DNA from: Patescibacteria group bacterium
Lineage (GTDB): Bacteria > Patescibacteriota > Microgenomatia > UBA1400 > MFAQ01
Direction: 5' to 3'
Assembly (NCBI GenBank): GCA_943355005.1
Contig: CALRDV010000008.1
Location: forward strand, 1 to 53,822
DNA: 53,822 bases
The notes under the pieces: model-generated
Database searches by the model: none
Told to the model about the DNA's origin: nothing
Seen by the model: the letters and a program-made list of their open reading frames with translations, nothing else
Shown: positions 1 to 7,885 of the stretch, one piece after another
How the letters are laid out: each line of letters starts with the position of its first letter
Numbering within the stretch: the first letter of the stretch is position 1
Position numbers and translations under genes: made by a program

Positions 1-1
1 T

Positions 2-790
2 GGAAGTTTTACAGGTTGTGTTAGCGGTACTGAGAAGTGTGATGAGTCAGGAAGAGTATTGCTATGTAGTTGCAAAGCTGAGATCGGCAGTACAATAAAA
101 TCTTGTACTTTTAAGATAACTAACCCTACCAGATATTGTGGGACAGCGACACCGACAAGTGGTGGTGGTGGTGGAACGACGACGCCTACAAAGTTACCTA
201 CCAAGACGACAACTCAGCCACCTACCTGTACCGATACTAGTTGGTCACCTGCTACATCTACAACTTGTACTACAGGGACACTGACTCAAACCAGTAACTG
301 CGGTAAGACAAGGGTGATAGCGGGGACAAAGGTCTGTGGCACTGCCGGAGCTTGTATGGAAATATATATGTACTCGCAGAAAGCTGATGGCACATTCAAT
401 ACCACAGCAATGACTCAAGAGCAAAAAGACAATATTAAAGTTGGTAACAAAGTTCGCTTGGCTATCAAAGGAAATAAAGCAAACCTACAAGCCAGATTTA
501 GAGTCTCTTACAATGATGCAATCATTACAGATCTTCCAGGAGCAGTATTGTGGCCTGAGGCACCAAACCAAAGACCCAGAGATGGCTTTATAGATCCGAC
601 AACAAAACTCATTTCCTACTACGACTTTAAGGTTACCAAAGCCGGAACATACAAGTTTGAAGGGTTTGTAAGTACCACTCCATTGGCTCAAACTTGTGCC
701 GGGGTTGCAGGAGTTAAATGTCCGACTGGATTCTCATGTCAAGTAAAAAGCACAACTCCTGATGCGCAAGGAATATGTATTGCAAACTAA
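2..790 (+). CDS. cysteine-rich secreted protein, 5'-truncated by the window
   Basis: The reading frame is open from base 2, so the gene begins upstream of the window; a TTG at 59 is unlikely to be the true start. The visible part has many cysteines, a Gly/Thr/Pro-rich linker around bases 160-240 (a run of five glycines followed by TTTPT-type repeats), and a C-terminal beta-rich segment that looks like an extracellular Ig-like or PKD-like domain. It ends 14 nt before the next cysteine-rich protein, so the two are probably cotranscribed and both exported. No enzyme motif was recognised. An adhesin or matrix role is an inference from composition and neighbours. Confidence 0.7.
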   Translation, partial: GSFTGCVSGTEKCDESGRVLLCSCKAEIGSTIKSCTFKITNPTRYCGTATPTSGGGGGTTTPTKLPTKTTTQPPTCTDTSWSPATSTTCTTGTLTQTSNCGKTRVIAGTKVCGTAGACMEIYMYSQKADGTFNTTAMTQEQKDNIKVGNKVRLAIKGNKANLQARFRVSYNDAIITDLPGAVLWPEAPNQRPRDGFIDPTTKLISYYDFKVTKAGTYKFEGFVSTTPLAQTCAGVAGVKCPTGFSCQVKSTTPDAQGICIAN

Positions 791-804
791 ACTAACTGAA
801 TAAA

Positions 805-2223
805 ATGAACAACAAACGAAAAAACATAGTTGCAATCATCACCATAGTAGTAATTGCTCTAATAGCTGTAGCTGCAGTCTTTGTTTCTTACAGACTTAGC
901 AATCAAGCGAATGTAGTACCGACTAAATCAAGGGCTAATACGGATGTATGTCCTGATGATAGTGGTGTTCTTCTTATATCTAGCACCCCTTCCTCAGACG
1001 GTACTTATCAAAGTTTATGCAACCAAGCAGGAAGAGTTGAAACCTGTGGAGGAGCTAAATATTGTTGTCCGAGTGTGGGTGGAACCTGGACAACAAATAT
1101 GACAAATTGTCCTTCTGCTAATGTAACAGCGACAACAACAGCCGCTGCAGGTGGAGTCGGGGTTGCTTGCGCGGCTTGTACATCCACAGCAGAATGTTCA
1201 ACAGGCTTAACTTGTGACGCAGCCGATGGAAGATGTAAGAAGACTGATGGTACGACCACTTGCTTTGAAGGAAGTGCGGCTTGTACTTCTACAGCTATTG
1301 CTGTTGCTCAGGTTTGCGTACCGACAGCGACGATTACTTGTGAGCCGGATTGTCCGACAGATTGTGGCACTGAAGCATCCGTAATTACGACATGTAAGAA
1401 TTCATGTGGAGTCGCAACAACTAAACAATGCAACGCAACAGATGCTTGTGGAGTGGTCGATGTATCTATCGTCAAGAAAGCGTACAAGGATGGAACCACC
1501 ACAGTAATACAGAATGTAGCCAGAAATCAAACATTTATATATGCATTAATCGTAAAGAATAATGGATCGGCTGCAGGAACTGATATCACTGTCACAGATT
1601 CACTTTCCGGAGAGAATCAAGATCTGTTAACTTTCGTAGACACTGCCACCGGATGTTCTTTCTCGAACACGAGCAAGACAGTGACTTGTAGCAACATCTC
1701 TCTCAACGCCGGGGCGACCAAGACGTTTACTTTTAGGGTAAAAGTAAGCAATACGGCAGTGAACGGGGATGAGATAAAGAATGTGTCAGTGGTTGACTTT
1801 GGGACCGATACTAATACGGCAGAAAATATTCTGACTGTAAGTACCGTTGTGAGCTGTAATCAGACATGTGTTACAAACGCAAACTGTTCTACGGGGCTTA
1901 CCTGTGACACGACATCAAACACGTGTAGGAAGTCGGCTTGCACAGACTCTGAGACTTGTGTCTGTCCAACAGCGGCTCCTACAGAAGAGATAACTGCTGC
2001 ACCTACGGAAGAAGTCACGGAAGCACCAACAGCAGAACCCACTGAGGAAATTGCCGAGGAACCCACAGCAACTTTAGCTGCAGGTGAGACAGCAGCTCCA
2101 ACCAAGAAAGCTACAGCCAAGGCTGAGACTCTACCTGAGACAGGTATACTCGACTTCCCAGGCATCGCAGCTTTCGGAGGAGGATTGATGTTAGCCATTG
2201 TCGGAATACTCTTAGCTCTATAA
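805..2223 (+). CDS. cysteine-rich surface protein with DUF11-type domain and LPETG C-terminus
   Basis: This 472-residue protein has a basic N-terminus and a hydrophobic signal-anchor segment at about residues 9-28. Cysteine-rich modules follow (two share a C-T-x-x-x-x-C-S-T-G-L-T-C pattern). Residues about 216-345 resemble a DUF11 conserved-repeat domain (VKNNGS...TVTDSLSG). A Pro/Thr/Glu-rich spacer comes next, then LPETG at about 443-447 and a final hydrophobic stretch. This is the layout of a sortase substrate, but no basic residues follow the last hydrophobic segment, as they would in Firmicutes. No sortase gene is in the window. It lies between another secreted protein and an FAD oxidoreductase in the same operon. 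Confidence 0.75.
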   Translation: MNNKRKNIVAIITIVVIALIAVAAVFVSYRLSNQANVVPTKSRANTDVCPDDSGVLLISSTPSSDGTYQSLCNQAGRVETCGGAKYCCPSVGGTWTTNMTNCPSANVTATTTAAAGGVGVACAACTSTAECSTGLTCDAADGRCKKTDGTTTCFEGSAACTSTAIAVAQVCVPTATITCEPDCPTDCGTEASVITTCKNSCGVATTKQCNATDACGVVDVSIVKKAYKDGTTTVIQNVARNQTFIYALIVKNNGSAAGTDITVTDSLSGENQDLLTFVDTATGCSFSNTSKTVTCSNISLNAGATKTFTFRVKVSNTAVNGDEIKNVSVVDFGTDTNTAENILTVSTVVSCNQTCVTNANCSTGLTCDTTSNTCRKSACTDSETCVCPTAAPTEEITAAPTEEVTEAPTAEPTEEIAEEPTATLAAGETAAPTKKATAKAETLPETGILDFPGIAAFGGGLMLAIVGILLAL

Positions 2224-2228
2224 GCAAG

Positions 2229-3605
2229 ATGAGAGTTGCGATAATTGGCGGTGGTATTACCGGACTAAGTTGCTCTGTATACTTGTCCGGTAAAGGGATA
2301 TCAACTGTTATTTTCGAATCTAAGAAGGAGGCAGGAGGACTGGCAAAGGGTTTTAATCCATCGGCAACAAAAAACTCAAATAAATGGAAGTGGAATCTAG
2401 AAATTTTTTATCATCACATTTTTACGAATGATAAAGAAATTATTGAGCTGGCGAAAACTGTAGGGGCAAAGATTCTGATTAATAAACCTGTCACGTCCAG
2501 CTGGCTTCATGGAAAAGAAATGCAGTTGGACTCGCCTCTTTCTCTTTTAAGATTTTCAGAGTTAAGCTTTTTTGCGCGATTACGGATGGGATTTGGACTA
2601 TTTGCTCTTAAAATGATTCCAAATGGTTTGTTTTTGGAAAAGTATAAAGCCACGGAAGTATTACCTGAGCTATTAGGGAAAGAGGGATACGATTTAGTTT
2701 GGAAGAAATTATTGACGGCTAAATTTGGACCATATGTAAACGAAGTTAATCTGGCTTGGTTCTGGAGCAGAGTGGCTAAGAGGACTAAAAATTTAGGTTA
2801 TTTTGAGGGAGGATTCGACAGACTGGTGGAAAAGATGGAGGTAGATATAAAGAAGAATGGTGGGGAGATACGGTTGGGGACTGAGGTTAAATCTTTGACG
2901 TTGCCTGGATTGCCACAGCTCGAGTACGAGATTCGCAATGACGAAAAAAGTAATGGAATGATAAGTAATAAGGTAGTAGTGAACGGGGAGGAGTTTGATG
3001 CTGTGGTGGTTACGACACCGGCGCCGATTGCGGAAAAATTACTGAAGGGATGGATTCCGGGTCAAGCCCGGAATGACGATGTGGGTATATTGGATACCAA
3101 GATTGGGAAGACGAAAATTAATTATTTGTGGGGGCAGACGCTAATACTGGAGCTTTCCAGAAAAATTCTTAATGGATACTGGCTAAATATCTTGGAGGAT
3201 AACTTCCCTTTCTTGGTAACAGTAGAACATACAAATATGATAGATAAAAAGATGTATGGGAACAACAGAATTGTTTATCTGGGAAATTATTTACCCGAAG
3301 GACACAAACAACTGTCGATGACAAAAGAAGAGCTGGTTAAGCTATACACTCCATTTATAAAAAAGATTAATGGACATTTTGATAAAAAACTTATTAAAAA
3401 TTCTTTTTTGTTCAGAGAACCTTTTGCTCAGCCGGTTTTCCCTGTAAACTATTCAAAGACGATTCCTAATATTAAGGTAAGTAATGGGGTTTACTTGGCT
3501 AATATGAGTATGGTCTATCCGTTTGACCGTGGAACAAATTACGCCGTTAAAATGGGTCGAGATGTAGCAAAGATGATTATTAGAGACATAAAGAAAAATG
3601 TTTAA
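2229..3605 (+). CDS. FAD-dependent amine oxidase/protoporphyrinogen oxidase-like protein
   Basis: The N-terminus carries a dinucleotide-binding fold (VAIIGGGITGLSCSVYL at residues 3-19, acidic residue in VIFES, then EAGG), typical of the NAD(P)/FAD-dependent oxidoreductases related to protoporphyrinogen oxidase and UDP-galactopyranose mutase. The C-terminus (YPFDRGTNYAV) fits the FAD-closing segment. Substrate is unknown; a role in surface sugar or lipid modification is only inferred from neighbours. Residues about 275-285 (GWIPGQARNDD) are encoded by a palindromic repeat at 3053-3077 inserted in frame, so the gene carries a mobile-repeat peptide. It overlaps the next gene by 8 nt. Confidence 0.8.
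   Translation: MRVAIIGGGITGLSCSVYLSGKGISTVIFESKKEAGGLAKGFNPSATKNSNKWKWNLEIFYHHIFTNDKEIIELAKTVGAKILINKPVTSSWLHGKEMQLDSPLSLLRFSELSFFARLRMGFGLFALKMIPNGLFLEKYKATEVLPELLGKEGYDLVWKKLLTAKFGPYVNEVNLAWFWSRVAKRTKNLGYFEGGFDRLVEKMEVDIKKNGGEIRLGTEVKSLTLPGLPQLEYEIRNDEKSNGMISNKVVVNGEEFDAVVVTTPAPIAEKLLKGWIPGQARNDDVGILDTKIGKTKINYLWGQTLILELSRKILNGYWLNILEDNFPFLVTVEHTNMIDKKMYGNNRIVYLGNYLPEGHKQLSMTKEELVKLYTPFIKKINGHFDKKLIKNSFLFREPFAQPVFPVNYSKTIPNIKVSNGVYLANMSMVYPFDRGTNYAVKMGRDVAKMIIRDIKKNV
3053..3077 (+). repeat. GATT...AATGAC palindromic repeat, type A, inside the FAD oxidoreductase gene
   Basis: A 25-bp element with the core CCGGGTCAAGCCCGG, flanked by GATT and AATGAC, matches copies at 5641, 9670, 34218, 36877 and 51460. 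It is read in frame as WIPGQARND. Confidence 0.9.
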
Positions 3606-5553
3606 TTCGGATATTATTCTGGTTTTTAGAGTTTATTTGATTAGTTTTCTGTTACAGCTGATTAGCTTTCCGCTGACCAAAAAGATATTTCATAAATTGC
3701 CTGACAATGGCTATCCCCTTTCCCGGCTCATGACGACTTTGATGGCGGGTTTAATTATCTGGGAACTGGCAAATTTAGGAATAGCTGTAAACACAGACGA
3801 AGGACTTGTCTGGTCGACAATCGGATTGGCTTTGTTCAATCTACTTATTGTTTATCAGCATGGTTTAAGTAGCTTCAAAGTCACCAGAGAAACTTTGAAA
3901 ATCATAGTCATCGAAGAGTATCTATTCTTTGTTGGACTTTTTGGAATGGCATATATAAGGGGATATCTGCCAAATATTGATAGTTTAGAAAAATTTATGG
4001 ACTTTGGATTTGTAAATAGTTACTTAAGATCCCCCCTATTACCGGCGTCGGACATGTGGCAGGCGGGAAAGTCTATAAATTATTATTCATTTGGTCACTA
4101 TTGGGCTAGTATTGTAATCAGATACTTTGGAGTTGCCCCTGCTGTGGGATATAACCTAGTACTAGCCTTTATCGCAGGGCTATCTCTTTCGCTCTCATTT
4201 TCTATCTCTTATTTTTTGGCAGGAACCAAAAAAAATATGGCGGGAATGATTGGAGGCCTGACAGGAGCTTTTGCGACAGTGCTGGCCGGAAACACACATG
4301 TCATTTGGTATTTGATTAGCCATATGGGTTTGATGGGATATTGGTATGCTGATGCCACCAGATTCATCCACAATACCATTCATGAATTTCCCGGGTATTC
4401 CTTTGTAGTGGCAGACTTACACGGACACCTAATCGACTTGCCGGTAGTATTGGCATTTATTTTGATTTTCCTTCATTGGCTACAATCCAGAAAAATATTG
4501 GACGAAATTATCATGGGAATTCTTTTTGGAGTTATGATGATGACCAACACCTGGGATGTGGCCGTATACGGGATGTTCTTGATGATTGCAGGATTATTTC
4601 TGGTAATTAGAGACTCAAGAGAGATTGTAAAACTTTTAAAAACTGCCGGAGTTATGCTTCTCTTCATGGTACTAACGGCATTGCCATGGTTCATAAGCTT
4701 TCAGTCTATTTCAAGCGGTATAAAAATGGTGACAGAAAGAACACCCCTGTGGCAGCTGGCAGTACTTTGGACCGGTGGAATTGTAGTAAGCATATTAGCA
4801 ATACTGACTGAGAAAAAAGGTGAAAAGTCACTACCCATATGGACACTGGTACTATGTATTTTGATGCTCATTCTAATTCCCGAGCTGGTTTATGCCAAAG
4901 ATATTTACCCGGACCACCCGAGAGCGAATACAATGTTTAAGCTTACTTACCAAGCGTCGATTATGATTGGACTACTTGTAGGAACTGTTTTTGGAAAATT
5001 ATTTGATTCCGAGAGAAAATTATTTTGGTGGTACCGAACTATTGGAATATTGATCATGAGTTTTCTGTTTGTGGGAACCATGGTTTTCCCGGTCGTCTCT
5101 TTCCCAAATTTTTATTCTAATTTCTCAAAATATAATGGGCTAAATGGTGAGAAATGGGTTTCTGAGACTATGCCGGAGAGATACAGCGTAATTAATTATT
5201 TAAGAAATAATCCAAACGGAAAAAACATGGTCGAAGCGGTCGGGGACAGTTATACAAACTTTGATGCCATATCGGTTTTTTCTGGGGTGCCCACCATTCA
5301 AGGCTGGAGAGTTCACGAATGGTTATGGAGGGGTGGCTACGATGCTGTGGGATTGCGAGAGACAGATGTTAGAAGGATCTATGAAACTTTAGACATGGAT
5401 GAAGCGAAAACATTGTTAAAAAAATATAATGCCGGGTGGATAGTGGTGGGAGAGGATGAGCGAGGAATGTACGCAATAAACGATGCAGGACTCGAATCGC
5501 TGGGTAAAAAAGTATTTGAGAACGGTGGGACGTATTTGATTAGAGTGAAATAA
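3598..5553 (+). CDS. DUF2298 (YYY-type) multi-pass membrane protein
   Basis: This 651-residue protein is almost wholly membrane-embedded, with roughly a dozen hydrophobic segments and a soluble C-terminal domain of about 130 residues. The segment with SDMWQAGKSINYYSFGHYW and the later GNTHVIWY and DLHGHLIDLP motifs match the DUF2298 or 'YYY membrane protein' family, found in Chloroflexi, archaea and CPR and related in layout to GT-C glycosyltransferases. Function is unproven; lipid-linked sugar transfer to surface proteins would suit the two exported proteins upstream. Its ATG overlaps the upstream gene by 8 nt, suggesting translational coupling. A divergent copy of its last 19 codons lies downstream at 5731-5790. 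Confidence 0.85.
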   Translation: MFNSDIILVFRVYLISFLLQLISFPLTKKIFHKLPDNGYPLSRLMTTLMAGLIIWELANLGIAVNTDEGLVWSTIGLALFNLLIVYQHGLSSFKVTRETLKIIVIEEYLFFVGLFGMAYIRGYLPNIDSLEKFMDFGFVNSYLRSPLLPASDMWQAGKSINYYSFGHYWASIVIRYFGVAPAVGYNLVLAFIAGLSLSLSFSISYFLAGTKKNMAGMIGGLTGAFATVLAGNTHVIWYLISHMGLMGYWYADATRFIHNTIHEFPGYSFVVADLHGHLIDLPVVLAFILIFLHWLQSRKILDEIIMGILFGVMMMTNTWDVAVYGMFLMIAGLFLVIRDSREIVKLLKTAGVMLLFMVLTALPWFISFQSISSGIKMVTERTPLWQLAVLWTGGIVVSILAILTEKKGEKSLPIWTLVLCILMLILIPELVYAKDIYPDHPRANTMFKLTYQASIMIGLLVGTVFGKLFDSERKLFWWYRTIGILIMSFLFVGTMVFPVVSFPNFYSNFSKYNGLNGEKWVSETMPERYSVINYLRNNPNGKNMVEAVGDSYTNFDAISVFSGVPTIQGWRVHEWLWRGGYDAVGLRETDVRRIYETLDMDEAKTLLKKYNAGWIVVGEDERGMYAINDAGLESLGKKVFENGGTYLIRVK

Positions 5554-5852
5554 TTGCCTGGATTGCCACGGAGTACCTCGCAATGACGATGTTGTCATAC
5601 CGGACCTGATCCGGCATCCAGAAATTTGAAACTTTATATAGATTCCGGGTCAAGCCCGGAATGACATGTAGCGTGAGATTGCCACCCGCCTCGGCGGGTA
5701 AACTCCGCACCTCGCAATGACGAGGGGTTGCGGTTGCTTGGGGAAAAGATATTTGAAAGCGGTGAGACGTATTTGATTAAGGTGAAATGAAATTTTTATA
5801 GATTTACCCCTTCGGGTACCAGCGGCCCACTCAGGTCGGGAATGACAGGTCG
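5554..5852. repeat. spacer with five palindromic repeats (5561-5587, 5594-5618, 5641-5665, 5677-5721, 5811-5846)
   Basis: No intact gene is present. The copies belong to several core types but share GATT and AATGAC ends; the one at 5594-5618 is in reverse orientation. Between the last two copies lies a gene-end remnant (separate entry). Confidence 0.85.
5731..5790 (+). pseudogene. remnant of the C-terminus of a DUF2298 paralogue
   Basis: Twenty codons ending in TGA read RLLGEKIFESGETYLIKVK. The intact gene at 3598-5553 ends ESLGKKVFENGGTYLIRVK. Twelve of 19 residues are identical and most others conservative. A palindromic repeat abuts its upstream side, so deletion of a tandem paralogue between repeat copies is a likely origin. 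Confidence 0.75.
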
Positions 5853-6917
5853 TTATTGGGAGAGGTGGTTTTTGATGTACTGTTTAAGAGCGTTCCAGTT
5901 ATTGTCCTTGGCAATGAGGACCCACTGACCTGAATACTTTTTGGTGGGTGGATTGTAAAGAATGGAGACTCCGTCTGCGTCGGGCAAGTTGGTTAGGGGG
6001 AGAGATTTAATAGTTTGATCTTTTGTATCCAGAGCCAACTTGGCTAAAGTGGGATAAAGGGAAGAGGGAAAATTTGTTTTTAGGTGTGAAGAAATTATAT
6101 CAAGCAGAGCATTTACTTTTTTTTGGTCCAAAAGGAAGGAGGGAGTGACCATCTTTTGGCGTAGAGCTGCGACAACTTGCTGTTGACGACGGGACCTGGC
6201 AAAATCAGTACCCTCGTCCCCATAAGAATGTCTTGACCGGACAAACTTCAGAGCAGTTTCTCCATTTAGGTGCGCTGAGCCAGTGGCAAAAGTAATGGAT
6301 TCATAACGGGAGGAGATGGGTAAGGCATTTTCTTTACCGGGAATGGGAAACTCCGTGTCGGTAAACCCCGGCGTAACGTCGACATCGATACCATCGACTA
6401 AATCTATAGCTTGCTTGAAGACAGCAAAATCCACGACTGCAGTGTAGTGGATGGGCAAACCAAGATCCTCAAGGATGGCCGCCTGAGTCAGCTGAATACC
6501 GGCACCCGGACTGGCTTCTTCTCCGTAGAGATATGTAGTATTTATTTTTGTTTTCAGTGAAGTTACCCACAAGTCCCTAGGGATACTGATAGTAGTCGGG
6601 GTTTTTGTTTCATGGTTATAAGAGAAAATAATCATAGTGTCAGTTAAGAGAGGAGATTCTGAACCTTCCCCCCTAACTCCTAGAAGAAGAAAATTGGTGA
6701 CACCATTGGTGCTGTCTAGATTTTGGGATGGTTTGCCAAAGAAACTTAAAAGATCCTGAGGATTTACGTTGTGTTGGGCCAAAAATCGAAATCCAACAAT
6801 TCCTCCGGCCAGTAGAGTACCTAGGATTAGGGCGGAAAATATAATTAGAAGATGCTGTTGAATAAAGGAAAAAAATTTGATTACAAGGCGAAAAGGCCGG
6901 ACGTGGCGGAGTTTCAT
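5853..6917 (-). CDS. LytR-CpsA-Psr (LCP) family cell-wall ligase
   Basis: LCP enzymes move lipid-linked glycopolymers onto peptidoglycan outside the membrane. The 354-residue protein has a basic N-terminus, one membrane segment at about residues 20-38, and the LCP domain: FLLLGVRGEG, LLTDTMIIFS, TISIPRDLWV, then DLVDGIDVDV and the arginine-rich RSRHSYGDEGTDFARSRRQQQ motif that contacts the pyrophosphate. Length is normal for a single-domain LCP. It starts 5 nt after tpiA on the same strand, so it is probably transcribed with it. It fits with the WecA-like enzyme at 39.4 kb, which would make the lipid-linked substrate. Confidence 0.92.
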   Translation of the reverse strand: MKLRHVRPFRLVIKFFSFIQQHLLIIFSALILGTLLAGGIVGFRFLAQHNVNPQDLLSFFGKPSQNLDSTNGVTNFLLLGVRGEGSESPLLTDTMIIFSYNHETKTPTTISIPRDLWVTSLKTKINTTYLYGEEASPGAGIQLTQAAILEDLGLPIHYTAVVDFAVFKQAIDLVDGIDVDVTPGFTDTEFPIPGKENALPISSRYESITFATGSAHLNGETALKFVRSRHSYGDEGTDFARSRRQQQVVAALRQKMVTPSFLLDQKKVNALLDIISSHLKTNFPSSLYPTLAKLALDTKDQTIKSLPLTNLPDADGVSILYNPPTKKYSGQWVLIAKDNNWNALKQYIKNHLSQ

Positions 6918-6922
6918 ACCGG

Positions 6923-7615
6923 CTAAGAAAGACTATTAATAATACCGGCAAAGAGAGTGGGCTCGAGGCTGTCGGTACCGACCAAAACTCCATTAATTTT
7001 GCTCTGATTTACAAAAGAAGCAACATTGTCCTGAGAAACTGAGCCACCGTAAAGAATTGGCGCCTGATTGTCTGTGAGGAAAGCAATTTGTCCGGCGACA
7101 TGGTTGGCATCTACCGGGTCGACAGGTTTGCCGGTACCAATGGCCGAGATAGGCTCATAAACAAAGAAACAGCGAGAGACTTCGATATCGAGATTAAACA
7201 AAGCCTTGACCTGCTCGTCCAAATAAGGAAGATCAATACAAACAATAGGTGTAATAGAATTTTCCAGAAGATATCGAGCTTTAAGAGCAACAACGTCTGA
7301 AGTCTCACTAAACTCTTGACGGCGTTCGGAATGACCGACAATACAGTAGCTGACGAGCTCACTTAACATATTGGCAGTAATTTCACCGGTATGTTTGCCG
7401 GGGGGCATATGAGATACATTCTGTGAGCCGGTGATGATAGGAAGTTCTAGGTCTGCAAGTTTGTGGTTAAAGGCGGCGATGTCGGTGAACGGTAGACAAA
7501 GAATTACAGCAAGGTCGGAAGAAAATCTGGGGCGCAAGGCGGAAAGACCATCCAGCCAAATTAGCGACTCCGTAATGTTTTGATTGCTTTTCCAATTTCC
7601 AATAACGTATTTCAC
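6923..7615 (-). CDS. tpiA: triosephosphate isomerase
   Basis: Interconverts dihydroxyacetone phosphate and glyceraldehyde 3-phosphate in the cytosol. Conserved catalytic blocks are visible: GNWKSN with the lysine at residues 6-11, GHSERR with the electrophilic histidine near 95, and the signature YEPISAIGTG with the base glutamate near 152, followed by ILYGGSV at the phosphate loop. At 230 residues it is shorter than the usual 250. The start is GTG; a TATAAT box (7623-7628, minus strand) lies 7 nt upstream and there is no SD, so the mRNA is probably leaderless. The LCP gene follows in the same operon. Confidence 0.95.
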   Translation of the reverse strand: MKYVIGNWKSNQNITESLIWLDGLSALRPRFSSDLAVILCLPFTDIAAFNHKLADLELPIITGSQNVSHMPPGKHTGEITANMLSELVSYCIVGHSERRQEFSETSDVVALKARYLLENSITPIVCIDLPYLDEQVKALFNLDIEVSRCFFVYEPISAIGTGKPVDPVDANHVAGQIAFLTDNQAPILYGGSVSQDNVASFVNQSKINGVLVGTDSLEPTLFAGIINSLS

Positions 7616-7622
7616 TGAAGTA

Positions 7623-7628
7623 ATTATA
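7623..7628 (-). promoter_or_regulatory. -10 box for leaderless tpiA transcript
   Basis: TATAAT on the minus strand, 7 nt before the GTG start; no SD lies between. Confidence 0.65.
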
Positions 7629-7638
7629 TACGTATATC

Positions 7639-7862
7639 GTCATTGCAAGGAACGAAGTGAGGTGGCAATCCAGGGATTATTATTTTACATTTACCAGATG
7701 GATTCCCGATCAGGTCGGGAATGACAACGATGATGATAGCGCCTGGATTGCCGCGCGAGTACGCTCGCAATGACAGAGGGGATGGATTCCCGATCAGGTT
7801 GGGAATGACAACGATGATGATAGCGCCTGGATTGCCACGTCGGAATACCTCCTCGCAATGAC
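7639..7862. repeat. cluster of five palindromic repeats between tpiA and uvrD
   Basis: Copies are at 7639-7670 (reverse, type C), 7701-7725 and 7785-7809 (type B, core CCCGATCAGGTCGGG, second with one change), 7746-7774 and 7830-7862 (type C with GATTGCC...GCAATGAC ends). The stretch GACAACGATGATGATAGCGC follows both type B copies, so a B plus C unit has been tandemly duplicated. Nothing else was seen in this spacer. Confidence 0.85.
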
Positions 7863-7873
7863 GGAGAATAGAC

Positions 7874-7879
7874 TAGAAT
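7874..7879 (+). promoter_or_regulatory. -10 box for leaderless uvrD transcript
   Basis: TAGAAT lies 6 nt before the GTG start of the helicase gene, with no SD between. Confidence 0.6.
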
Positions 7880-7885
7880 ATTTGA

